From assembly GCA_050288425.1 (NCBI GenBank), contig JBNKDU010000153.1, forward strand, positions 1 through 28,534: a stretch of 28,534 nt of DNA. Direction: 5' to 3'. Positions within the stretch are counted from its first letter, which is position 1. Each line of letters starts with the position of its first letter. The notes beneath the pieces are model-generated. The model did not search any database, had not been told where the DNA came from, and saw only the letters and a list, made by a program, of their open reading frames with translations. The DNA comes from JARRKU01 sp050288425. GTDB lineage: Bacteria > Desulfobacterota > Desulfobacteria > Desulfobacterales > Desulfosarcinaceae. The translations under genes and the position numbers were made by a program. Positions 1-7,389 of the stretch are shown here, in pieces.

Positions 1-456
1 GTCTTCCGCAACATCGTCGATCAGCACCGGTTCCACAGCCGGGTGGCGGTGTGCGACTTCTCGGAACGTCTGGAACACCTCGGATACGGCGCCGCCGACT
101 TCGTCCTCATGCCCTCGCGGTTCGAGCCCTGCGGCCTGCCCCAGATGATCGGCCAACGCTATGGCGCGTTGCCCGTGGCCCACGACACCGGCGGCCTGCA
201 CGACACCATCGCGCACCTGGACGGCATCGACGGCCGCGGAAGCGGATTTCTTTTCGAGACATACGACAGCGCCGGTTTGTTGTGGGCCGTCGATCAGGCC
301 ATGGAATTCCATAAACTGCCGGCCGCCGCCCGCCAGAACCACATTCGGCGCATCATGCGCCAGGCCGGGGAGACTTTCAACCACGACGTCAACGCCCGGG
401 AGTATATCGAATTGTACGAAAAGATGCTCGAGCGTCCCTTGGTTCACGAGTGGTAG
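1..456 (+). CDS. glgA: Glycogen synthase, C-terminal part (5' truncated by window edge)
   Basis: The open frame runs in from the left edge and ends at TAG 454-456, giving about 151 residues of a C-terminal domain. It carries the GT5 glycogen/starch synthase signature PSRFEPCGLPQ, in which the Glu and the following loop bind ADP-glucose in the second Rossmann domain. This is followed by the usual YGALPVAHDTGGLHDT block. GlgA transfers glucose from ADP-glucose (or UDP-glucose in some lineages) to the non-reducing end of alpha-1,4-glucan in the cytoplasm. The branching enzyme gene starts 17 bases downstream on the same strand, so the two very probably form one glycogen operon. The N-terminal Rossmann domain with the KxGG loop lies outside the window. 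An in-frame GTG at 43 is internal and is not the real start. Confidence 0.93.
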   Translation, partial: VFRNIVDQHRFHSRVAVCDFSERLEHLGYGAADFVLMPSRFEPCGLPQMIGQRYGALPVAHDTGGLHDTIAHLDGIDGRGSGFLFETYDSAGLLWAVDQAMEFHKLPAAARQNHIRRIMRQAGETFNHDVNAREYIELYEKMLERPLVHEW

Positions 457-473
457 TTAGGTCGGGGTAGTAT

Positions 474-2525
474 ATGCCTTCCAATCTCCATATAAAAAAA
501 TTGCAGCTCCTGCTCGGAGACGATCCCTTTCTGAACCGATACGAGAAGATTCTGCTCCAGCGCCTCGAGGCCGTCGACGCGGCGGAAGAGCGGCTCACCC
601 AGGGCAGCCGTACCCTGGCCGACTTTGCCGCCGGTCACGAGTATTTCGGCCTCCACTTCGACGGACACCGGTGGATCTTCCGCGAATGGGCGCCCGAGGC
701 GACCGCCGTCTACCTCATCGGCGATATCAGCGGCTGGCGGGAACAAGAGGATCTGGCCTGCCGGCGGCTGGATGACGACGGCGTGTGGGAATTGCGCCTG
801 CCTGCCGAACGCCTTGCGCACGGCGACCTCTATCGCCTGCGCATTCATTGGGCCGGCGGCAGCGGCGACCGCATCCCCGCCTGGACGCGCCGGGTGGTGC
901 AGGATCCCCACAGCCTGATCTTCAACGCCCAGGTCTGGAGGCCCCAGGCGCCCTATCCATGGCGGCACGCCGACTATCGGGTCCCCGCCGACCCTCCGTT
1001 GATCTACGAGGTCCACGTGGGCATGGCCCAGGAGGAGGGCCGGGTCGGGTCCTATGCCGAATTCACGGCCGACATCCTGCCGAGGATCGACGCCTCGGGG
1101 TACAACACCCTGCAGATCATGGGGATCCCCGAGCATCCCTACTACGGATCCTTCGGCTACCATGTCTCCAGTTTCTTCGCCCCCTCCTCGCGCTTCGGCC
1201 CCCCCGAGGACCTCAAGGCCCTCATCGACAGGGCCCATGGGATGGGGTTGACCGTGTTGATGGACCTGGTGCACTCCCATGCGGTGAACAACGAGGTGGA
1301 GGGCCTCGGCCGCTTCGACGGCTCCGACTATCAATACTTCCATACCGGCGGCCGGGGGCGCCACGAACTCTGGGATTCACGGCTGTTCGATTATGCCAAA
1401 CCCCAGGTGCTGCACTTTTTGCTCTCCAACTGCCGTTACTGGCTGGACGAGTTCAAGGTGGACGGCTTCCGCTTCGACGGCGTCACCTCTATGCTCTACA
1501 CCCACCACGGAATGAACAAGGCCTTCACCAGCTATGACGATTACTTCGATGGGAGCGTGGAGCAGGATGCCCTGGTCTACCTGGCCCTGGCCAACCGCGT
1601 CATCCACGAAGTGCGACCCGATGCGGTCACCATCGCCGAGGACGTCAGCGGCATGCCCGGGCTGGCCCGGCCCCAGGAAACCGGCGGCATCGGCTTCGAT
1701 TGCCGGTTTGCCATGGGGGTGCCCGACCACTGGATCCGGCTGACCAAGGATACCCGGGACGAAGACTGGTCCATGAGCGGACTCTGGTTTGAATTGAACA
1801 ACCGCCGGCAGGACGAAAAAACCATCTCCTATGCCGAATCCCACGACCAGGCCCTGGTGGGGGATCAGACCCTGATCTTCCGCCTCGTCGGCCGGGAGAT
1901 TTACGATTTCATGGCGGCCGACCACCAGAACCTGAAGGTGGAACGGGGGGTGGCCCTGCATAAGATGATCCGGCTCATTACCCTGGCCACCGCCGGCAAC
2001 GGCTACCTGACCTTCATGGGCAACGAGTTCGGGCACCCGGAATGGATCGATTTCCCGCGCCAGGGCAATGACTGGTCCTATCACTATGCCCGCCGCCAGT
2101 GGCATCTGGCCGACGACCCTCACCTCAAATACAGCCGGCTGGGCCGTTTCGACAAGGCCATGCTGGCGCTGGCCGGGGAACATCGCCTGCTGGCATCCCC
2201 CGCGCCCGCATTGCTTTGGGAACATAACGACGACAAGGTGTTGATCTTCCAACGCGCCGGCCTGGTGCTGGCCTTCAACTTCCATCCTGTGAAATCATAC
2301 GCCGACTACCGGTTTTGCGCCCCGGCGGGAAGCTACCGGATCGCCCTCGATTCCGACGACCCACGCTTCGGCGGCTACGGCCGGGTGGACCACCGGCAGG
2401 CCCATGTCACCCTGCCTCCGGCCGGTCCCGGCCAACCGGAACATCGTCTCAGCCTCTACCTGCCCACTCGATCGGCGCTCGTGCTGGCGCCCGTGGAGTC
2501 TGCTTCGAATCAAACCATCCCGTAG
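474..2525 (+). CDS. glgB: 1,4-alpha-glucan branching enzyme, eukaryote-like GH13 type
   Basis: A 683-residue cytoplasmic enzyme that cuts alpha-1,4 chains and re-attaches them as alpha-1,6 branches in glycogen. Order of parts: an N-terminal helical segment, a CBM48-like beta-sandwich (about residues 60-150, with FREWAPEA), a GH13 TIM barrel (about 180-560) and a C-terminal all-beta domain. Catalytic residues are visible: nucleophile Asp335 in VDGFRFDGVTSMLY, acid/base Glu389 in IAEDVSGMP, and transition-state Asp458 in AESHDQALVGD. Strings such as HDLWDSRLF-like HELWDSRLFDY, SHDQALVGD and NEFGHPEWIDFPR are the ones I associate with the eukaryotic/cyanobacterial branching-enzyme group rather than the E. 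coli GlgB group. The ATG at 474 follows a GGTCGGGGT stretch and sits 17 bases after glgA. Length fits the family and no defect is visible. Confidence 0.96.
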   Translation: MPSNLHIKKLQLLLGDDPFLNRYEKILLQRLEAVDAAEERLTQGSRTLADFAAGHEYFGLHFDGHRWIFREWAPEATAVYLIGDISGWREQEDLACRRLDDDGVWELRLPAERLAHGDLYRLRIHWAGGSGDRIPAWTRRVVQDPHSLIFNAQVWRPQAPYPWRHADYRVPADPPLIYEVHVGMAQEEGRVGSYAEFTADILPRIDASGYNTLQIMGIPEHPYYGSFGYHVSSFFAPSSRFGPPEDLKALIDRAHGMGLTVLMDLVHSHAVNNEVEGLGRFDGSDYQYFHTGGRGRHELWDSRLFDYAKPQVLHFLLSNCRYWLDEFKVDGFRFDGVTSMLYTHHGMNKAFTSYDDYFDGSVEQDALVYLALANRVIHEVRPDAVTIAEDVSGMPGLARPQETGGIGFDCRFAMGVPDHWIRLTKDTRDEDWSMSGLWFELNNRRQDEKTISYAESHDQALVGDQTLIFRLVGREIYDFMAADHQNLKVERGVALHKMIRLITLATAGNGYLTFMGNEFGHPEWIDFPRQGNDWSYHYARRQWHLADDPHLKYSRLGRFDKAMLALAGEHRLLASPAPALLWEHNDDKVLIFQRAGLVLAFNFHPVKSYADYRFCAPAGSYRIALDSDDPRFGGYGRVDHRQAHVTLPPAGPGQPEHRLSLYLPTRSALVLAPVESASNQTIP

Positions 2526-2592
2526 TCTTATTGCCATCAGTTCGCCGATGGGGATGTGGCGGTGGGGAATTCAGAAAGGGGAGGGTTCGGAT

Positions 2593-3843
2593 ATGCACGT
2601 ACCAAACGATCAGCAACGGTTTCTGAAAGAAGAAAAGATTACGGACCGGGTATCCCGCCGGCGGGTCGAATCCCCCCGGCCTGGCATGCGGGGCCTCGGC
2701 CGGATATTGGTCCTGGTTCCGATGATCCTCTCCCTGGCGGCTTGTCTCCAGAGGCCGTTGGCTTCGAAACCCATCGTATTGGGTGCGCTGTACAATCTCA
2801 CCGGTTCCCAGAGCGTCCTCGACGGCCCTTCCCTGCAGGGGGCCCGCCTGGCGGTGATGGAGGCCAATGCCAGGGGCGGCGTTCTGGGAAGACCCGTTCA
2901 GCTGGAGATCGTCGACGGCCGGAGCGACACCGGTGTCATCCTGGCGAAAACCAGGGCGCTGCTGCGGAAATATCCGGACCTGACCGGCCTGGTGGGCTTC
3001 TCGGACACCGACATGGTGCTCGCCGCGGCCCCCGCCGTCGAAGAGGGGCAACTGCCCTTCATCACCTCCGGCGCGACCTCGCCGCTGCTGCCCAGGGAAT
3101 TCCCCCGATATCTCTACCTGGCCTGCTTCGGAGACAATGTGCAGGCCTCGGCGGGCGCCCAGTGGGCCTATGAATACCTCCAGGCGCGTCGCGCCATCGT
3201 ATTGTACAACGATACCATGGCCTATACCCGCCTGCTGCACGGATACTTCCAACGCCGCTTCGTCTCCCTGGGCGGAACCATCGTCGACGTCCGCGCTTAT
3301 CGCCCCATGGCTTTCGCGGACGCCTTGCGCAACCTGCCGCCCGCCGATCTGATCTTTCTTTCCGCATCGCCGGAAGACGCGGTGACGGTTCTGCCGGGCA
3401 TCCGGGCGGCGGGGATCGATCTGCCCATTCTGGGTGGCGACGGGCTCGATATCGGAGCCGATTGGCGCAAGAACGACGCAATCACCGATGTCTATTTCAC
3501 CACGCATGTCTATCTGGGGGCGGATAGCGCCAATCCGGTGGTAACTTTGTTTCGCAGGAACTATCTCGACCACTTCCCCGGCAGCGAACCCGATGCCTTC
3601 AGTGCGCTGGGCTACGATGCCATGGGCCTGCTGCTGGAGGCCGTGGGCAAGGCGGGCAGCGACGACCCCCGGTCTGTACGCCTCGCTCTGATGAATATAA
3701 ATGGATTTCGGGGTGTTACCGGAGTAATCGGCTATGGCGGCACGGATCGCATCCCCAGGAAATCGGTGACCGTGATGACGGTCGCCCGCGGAAAAGAAGC
3801 CTTCGTGGCCGAAGTCCTCCCCGCCGAAATCCCTCCTCCCTGA
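2593..3843 (+). CDS. Periplasmic-binding-protein-like lipoprotein (LivJ/Peripla_BP_6 type), orphan
   Basis: A 416-residue protein similar to branched-chain amino-acid binding proteins of ABC transporters. Characteristic strings after export are PIVLGALYNLTGSQSVLDGPSLQGARLAVMEANARGG (opening strand and helix, partly quoted here as IVLGALYNLTG and GARLAVMEAN), a GFSDTDMVLAAAP segment and ITSGATSP, the usual ligand-cleft positions. A lipobox LSLAAC ends a hydrophobic stretch, so the mature protein should begin at Cys51 and be lipid-anchored. The start is ambiguous. ATG 2593 has an excellent Shine-Dalgarno (AGGGGAGGG, 7-base spacer) but leaves a 31-residue hydrophilic leader. ATG 2686 gives a textbook 19-residue signal peptide but has no clear ribosome site. 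No permease or ATPase gene lies beside it, so it may be a sensor or receptor rather than a transporter part. Ligand unknown. Confidence 0.85.
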   Translation: MHVPNDQQRFLKEEKITDRVSRRRVESPRPGMRGLGRILVLVPMILSLAACLQRPLASKPIVLGALYNLTGSQSVLDGPSLQGARLAVMEANARGGVLGRPVQLEIVDGRSDTGVILAKTRALLRKYPDLTGLVGFSDTDMVLAAAPAVEEGQLPFITSGATSPLLPREFPRYLYLACFGDNVQASAGAQWAYEYLQARRAIVLYNDTMAYTRLLHGYFQRRFVSLGGTIVDVRAYRPMAFADALRNLPPADLIFLSASPEDAVTVLPGIRAAGIDLPILGGDGLDIGADWRKNDAITDVYFTTHVYLGADSANPVVTLFRRNYLDHFPGSEPDAFSALGYDAMGLLLEAVGKAGSDDPRSVRLALMNINGFRGVTGVIGYGGTDRIPRKSVTVMTVARGKEAFVAEVLPAEIPPP

Positions 3844-3946
3844 GAGCGGAGGGTTCGTCCGGATGGGGTGAACAGATTGAATATCCGTAAGTCAGGTAAT
3901 AATTCAAGATCCGGAAAGCCTCGAGCCTTCGCTGTCGCGGTGCAAA

Positions 3947-4351
3947 TCAGGCGACTTTCAAATAACAATAGTGCCACGGCTCGGCCTGGGCCAGCAATCG
4001 GTGGACATTCTTGGCGTAGAGCAGCATGGATTGTCTCCGCGCTGGATTCATGGGCAGGCCCATGGCCACCGAGCGGATCATGATCGCCAGTTGCTTCAAC
4101 TGCTGGCAGAGGGAATCATCCAGGCAGCCGGGATGTTCGGCGCGTCCGGCGTTTCCAAAAGCCGGCAGCGAATCGCATTCGGTTTCGACGAAATCGACAT
4201 TGCGGATCATGGCCGTGCGCTGGGTACGGCCCAATGGGGCGCCTTCGAGGTACCGCTTCGCCATGACCAGCAGCAATTTGATCCTGCGCTGCAGGATGTC
4301 ATCCAATAACATTTCGCGGGCATCGATGGGATGGGATCCGAGCATGTACAT
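3947..4351 (-). CDS. Hypothetical protein, about 134 residues
   Basis: An open frame of 134 codons with no family I recognise. The predicted protein is mostly helical and soluble, with several basic and Leu/Met-rich helices (LLLDDILQRRIKLLLVMAKRY region near residues 15-35, and QQLKQLAIMIRSVAMGLPM further on). It has no signal peptide or membrane segment. A weak ribosome site (GCAGGTG) lies a few bases upstream of the ATG at 4351. It stands alone, converging with the lipoprotein gene to its left and separated from the alanine dehydrogenase pair by about 360 bases. The composition of this frame looks more protein-like than the overlapping plus-strand frames, which is the main reason to choose it. 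It could still be a chance frame. Confidence 0.5.
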   Translation of the reverse strand: MYMLGSHPIDAREMLLDDILQRRIKLLLVMAKRYLEGAPLGRTQRTAMIRNVDFVETECDSLPAFGNAGRAEHPGCLDDSLCQQLKQLAIMIRSVAMGLPMNPARRQSMLLYAKNVHRLLAQAEPWHYCYLKVA

Positions 4352-4711
4352 GACGGCACCTGCTTTCCTTGTTTGTATCCGATCTGTTTACTTGCATGTC
4401 AGAAGATGGGAATGTCCTGGAGTTAGTCAAGCTTCCCATGGCGGCCGCCCTGTCGCCGGGACAAGAGGCAACACCGGCGGCTGCTTTCATGATCCGGATC
4501 GGCGCTCCAGCGGTACCGAATCATTCCCGATACGCCCGGCGGACTTGCCATCGGGGATATATGTCTAATATTGACTGTATAGTTGGCAGTAGCGCAGTCA
4601 GCTATTCTCTCCTCCTAAAAGACTCGATTCATACCTGACTTAGAGTCTTCGCGCGGGGCAGGATCTTTGGGCACCAGCCCGGGGTGCTGCCCCTTTATTT
4701 TGGGGACGGCG
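4352..4711. other. Intergenic region without a convincing gene
   Basis: This stretch of 360 bases holds only short, low-quality frames. I see an imperfect GC-rich hairpin near 4669-4692 followed on the plus strand by CTTTATTTT, which could end stray transcription. There is also an AGGAGGAG ribosome-site-like string on the minus strand near 4607-4616 with no frame of any length behind it. A TTGACT at 4571-4576 has no -10 partner at a proper distance. Confidence 0.4.
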
Positions 4712-5824
4712 TCAGAGCAGGTCATCGATGGGAGTCGCATCCATGTGCAAGGCGGCACCCACGCCGGCGTGGGTCACCGCACCGGCAACGACATTGGCGC
4801 CGCATCTGATTTCGGGGTTCTCCCGCATGGCCCGGCGCCAGCCTTTGTCGGCGATATCCAAGGCGTAGGGCAGGGTCGCGTTGGTAAGGGCGAGGGAAGA
4901 GGTGCGCGGCAACGCGCCGGGCATGTTGCTGACCGCGTAATGGACGATTCCGTCCACCATGCGGGTCGGCCGGGAATGGGTCGTCTCCAGGGAGGTCTCT
5001 ACGCAGCCGCCTTGATCGATGGCCACATCCACGATGACGGCGCCGCGCTTCATGGTTCCCAGCAATTCGCGCGTGATCAGAATGGGGCAGAGGCCGCCGG
5101 GAACGAGGACCGCGCCCACAACCACATCCGCCTTGGGCAGCAAGGTCCGGATGGTGGTGGGATTGGACATGGAAGTGAAGCAATTGCCCGGCATCACGTC
5201 ACTCAGATAGCGCAGTCGATCCAGATCCGTGTCCAGGAGATACACCCTGGCCCCCAGGCCACAGGCCATCCGGGCGGCCCGGTGCCCGACCACGCCGCCG
5301 CCGATGATGAGCACCGTGGCGGGATCGACCCCGGGGACACCGCCCAGGAGCACGCCGTGGCCCCCCTGGGCCATCTCCAGGAACTTGGCGCCTTCATTGA
5401 TCGCCATGGGCCCCGAGACTTCGCTGCTGGGGATCAGCAAGGGCAGGGAACCGTCCGCTTTTTGCACCGTTTCATAGGCGATGGCGATGACCCCGCTCTT
5501 GACGAGCGCCCGGGTCACCGCTTCAGAGGTGGCCAGATGCAGGTAGGCAAAATAGATCTGCCCGTCCCGGAGCAATCTGTATTCATCGGGTTGCGGCTCC
5601 TTCACCCGCAGGATCATATCGGCGCGTTCGAAAACCTTTTCGGGCGCATCCACGATCCGGGCGCCGCTGCGGGCATATTCGTCGTCGCCAAACCCGCTGG
5701 CCACCCCGGCACCTTTTTCCAACAGAAGGTCGTGGCCATGCTGGCGCATGACTTCAACACCCGCCGGCGTCATGGCGACACGGTTCTCATCGATCTTGGA
5801 TTCTTTCAGTATGCCGATGATCAT
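4712..5824 (-). CDS. ald: Alanine dehydrogenase, second (downstream) copy
   Basis: A 370-residue NAD-dependent enzyme that interconverts L-alanine with pyruvate plus ammonia. The substrate-binding residues are in place at family positions: Lys75 (RVKEPQP) and His96 (YLHLA), with the catalytic Asp in VDVAIDQGGC. The nucleotide-binding glycine-rich loop is IGGGVVGHRAA. I chose the ATG at 5824 (MIIGILKE) over an upstream in-frame ATG at 5920 because the family begins exactly there and AAGAAGG lies just upstream. The upstream in-frame start would also overlap the preceding gene. It follows a paralogue on the same strand after a 70-base gap. By eye roughly three in five residues agree between the two, so this is an old duplication and not a recent copy. 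Confidence 0.93.
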   Translation of the reverse strand: MIIGILKESKIDENRVAMTPAGVEVMRQHGHDLLLEKGAGVASGFGDDEYARSGARIVDAPEKVFERADMILRVKEPQPDEYRLLRDGQIYFAYLHLATSEAVTRALVKSGVIAIAYETVQKADGSLPLLIPSSEVSGPMAINEGAKFLEMAQGGHGVLLGGVPGVDPATVLIIGGGVVGHRAARMACGLGARVYLLDTDLDRLRYLSDVMPGNCFTSMSNPTTIRTLLPKADVVVGAVLVPGGLCPILITRELLGTMKRGAVIVDVAIDQGGCVETSLETTHSRPTRMVDGIVHYAVSNMPGALPRTSSLALTNATLPYALDIADKGWRRAMRENPEIRCGANVVAGAVTHAGVGAALHMDATPIDDLL

Positions 5825-5894
5825 GACGACCTTCTTTCCCGAGGCATTGCCTCGCATGGAGTGGTTTCCGGCATCCCTGCCCTTCGTGGCGAAA

Positions 5895-7007
5895 TCAGAG
5901 CAGCCGGTGAATGGGAACAAACTCGAGATCGAATGCCGCGGCCACCGCCTCGTAGGTGATCCTGCCGGCGATCACGTTGGCGCCCAACCTGATTTCATTG
6001 CTTTCCAGCATGGCTTTTTTCCAGCCCTTGTTGGCGATCTCCACCGCATAGGGCAAGGTCGCATTGGTCAGGGCCATGGTGGACGTGCGCGGTACGGCTC
6101 CGGGCATATTGGCCACGCAATAATGGACCACGCCATCCACCTTGAAAATCGGATCCCCGTGGGTGGTGGGCCGGGAGGTCTCGAAACAGCCTCCCTGATC
6201 GATGGCCACATCCACGAGGACCGAGCCCGGTCTCATGGTCTTGAGCATATCGCGGGTGACCAGTTTGGGGGCTTTGGCGCCGGGGATCAAGACGGCACCG
6301 ACCACCACATCGGCCCGGGTGATGAGGTCGCGCAGGGTGGCCGGGCTGGAGAAGAGGTTGAAGCAGTTGGCGGGCATGACGTCGCTCAGGTAGCGCAGGC
6401 GGTCCAGGTCCATGTCGAGGATATACACTTTGGCGCCCAGGCCGCAGGCCATCTTGGCCGCATTGGTCCCGACGATCCCGCCGCCGATGACCACCACGAT
6501 GCCCGGATCGACTCCCGGCACGCCGCCCAGCAACACGCCGTGACCGCCCTGGGCCATCTCCAGATACTTGGCCCCCTGCTGGATGGCCATGCGGCCGGCC
6601 ACTTCGCTCATGGGGGTGAGCAGGGGCAGGGAGCGGTCCGGTTTTTGGATGGTCTCATAGGCGATGCAGATCGCCTTGCTCTTGACCAAGGCGTGGGTCA
6701 GCTTCTCCGCTGCCGCCAGGTGCAGATAGGTGAACAGGATCTGCCCTTGGCGGATGAGTTCATATTCGGAAGGAAGCGGTTCTTTCACATGCATGACCAT
6801 GTCCGACCGCTGGTAGATCTCCGCGGGTGTGGCCGCCATTTCGGCGCCGGCCTGGAGATACATCTCGTCTGTGAACCCGCTGCCCCTTCCGGCACCTTCT
6901 TCCACCAGCACGGCATGGCCGTTGGCAATCATGACCTCCACGCCTGCCGGGGTCATGCAGACGCGGTTTTCCTCTGCCTTGATTTCCTTCAAGATTCCTA
7001 CCAGCAT
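5895..7007 (-). CDS. ald: Alanine dehydrogenase, first (promoter-proximal) copy
   Basis: A 370-residue cytoplasmic NAD-dependent alanine dehydrogenase. It has Lys75 (HVKEPLP) and His96 (YLHLA) for pyruvate binding, IGGGIVGTNAA as the nucleotide-binding loop, and the catalytic Asp in VDVAIDQGGC. It starts at ATG 7007 behind a strong AAGAGGAGGT ribosome site and matches the family's usual length. It is the first gene of a two-gene unit with the paralogue at 4712-5824. In anaerobes the enzyme can feed alanine carbon into pyruvate or store nitrogen as alanine; which direction dominates cannot be read from sequence. A sigma70-like promoter lies about 200 bases upstream. Confidence 0.95.
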   Translation of the reverse strand: MLVGILKEIKAEENRVCMTPAGVEVMIANGHAVLVEEGAGRGSGFTDEMYLQAGAEMAATPAEIYQRSDMVMHVKEPLPSEYELIRQGQILFTYLHLAAAEKLTHALVKSKAICIAYETIQKPDRSLPLLTPMSEVAGRMAIQQGAKYLEMAQGGHGVLLGGVPGVDPGIVVVIGGGIVGTNAAKMACGLGAKVYILDMDLDRLRYLSDVMPANCFNLFSSPATLRDLITRADVVVGAVLIPGAKAPKLVTRDMLKTMRPGSVLVDVAIDQGGCFETSRPTTHGDPIFKVDGVVHYCVANMPGAVPRTSTMALTNATLPYAVEIANKGWKKAMLESNEIRLGANVIAGRITYEAVAAAFDLEFVPIHRLL

Positions 7008-7168
7008 CGGTACCTCCTCTTGGGCGGGGCGTTATGCGCGCGGCCGTATGAACGGTTTTCCAATGATCGGCGGATTTCGTGAGCGACGGCGGTTCATATA
7101 CGGGCATCGCTGCGAAAGGGGAAGAAGGAGGGGGCGATAGCGGAACGCACAGTCTGGACAGCGGGCGG

Positions 7169-7255
7169 TCAGTCGTCATCGATATCCATCGTCACGATGT
7201 TTCCAATATAATCGATGGGTCGGCCATTCGTCAATTTGTGAAATGATATTCGCAT
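7169..7255 (-). CDS. Possible 28-residue small protein between nrdJ and ald
   Basis: A short frame starting at ATG 7255 with a well-placed GGGAAGGA ribosome site (6-base spacer) and ending at TGA 7169-7171. The product would be a small polar peptide with an acidic end (MDIDDD). I recognise no family. The stop of an upstream 33-codon frame (7257-7358) ends one base before this ATG, as in a coupled pair. Against it, the probable ald promoter lies inside the frame, so the ribosome-site match may be chance. Confidence 0.25.
   Translation of the reverse strand: MRISFHKLTNGRPIDYIGNIVTMDIDDD
7205..7234 (-). promoter_or_regulatory. Probable sigma70 promoter for the ald pair
   Basis: On the minus strand a TTGACG -35 (7229-7234) is followed after 18 bases by TATATT (7205-7210), or after 17 bases by the overlapping TTATAT. 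It faces the ald pair and lies in a short AT-richer island between nrdJ and ald. Transcription from here would give a leader of about 190 bases ahead of the first ald gene. Confidence 0.5.
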
Positions 7256-7389
7256 GCTAATCCTTCCCCGGCACGATGGTGGACGGCGGTTTCCGTGCCT
7301 GGTTCGCATGCCGGTATCCCAGCGGCACGATTTCGAATTCCCGGCCGCAGAACGCCATGGATCGGATGAGATCCCCGGAGGAGATGGTT

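Noticed and set aside
4669..4700. GC-rich hairpin with CTTTATTTT after it on the plus strand
   Set aside because: The stem is imperfect, and the nearest gene (ald) ends from the other side, where no T-run follows. Not a convincing terminator for any gene here.
4667..7082. Two long His/Gly-rich plus-strand frames opposite the ald genes
   Set aside because: Both are antisense shadows of the two alanine dehydrogenase genes and have the low-complexity composition typical of such frames.
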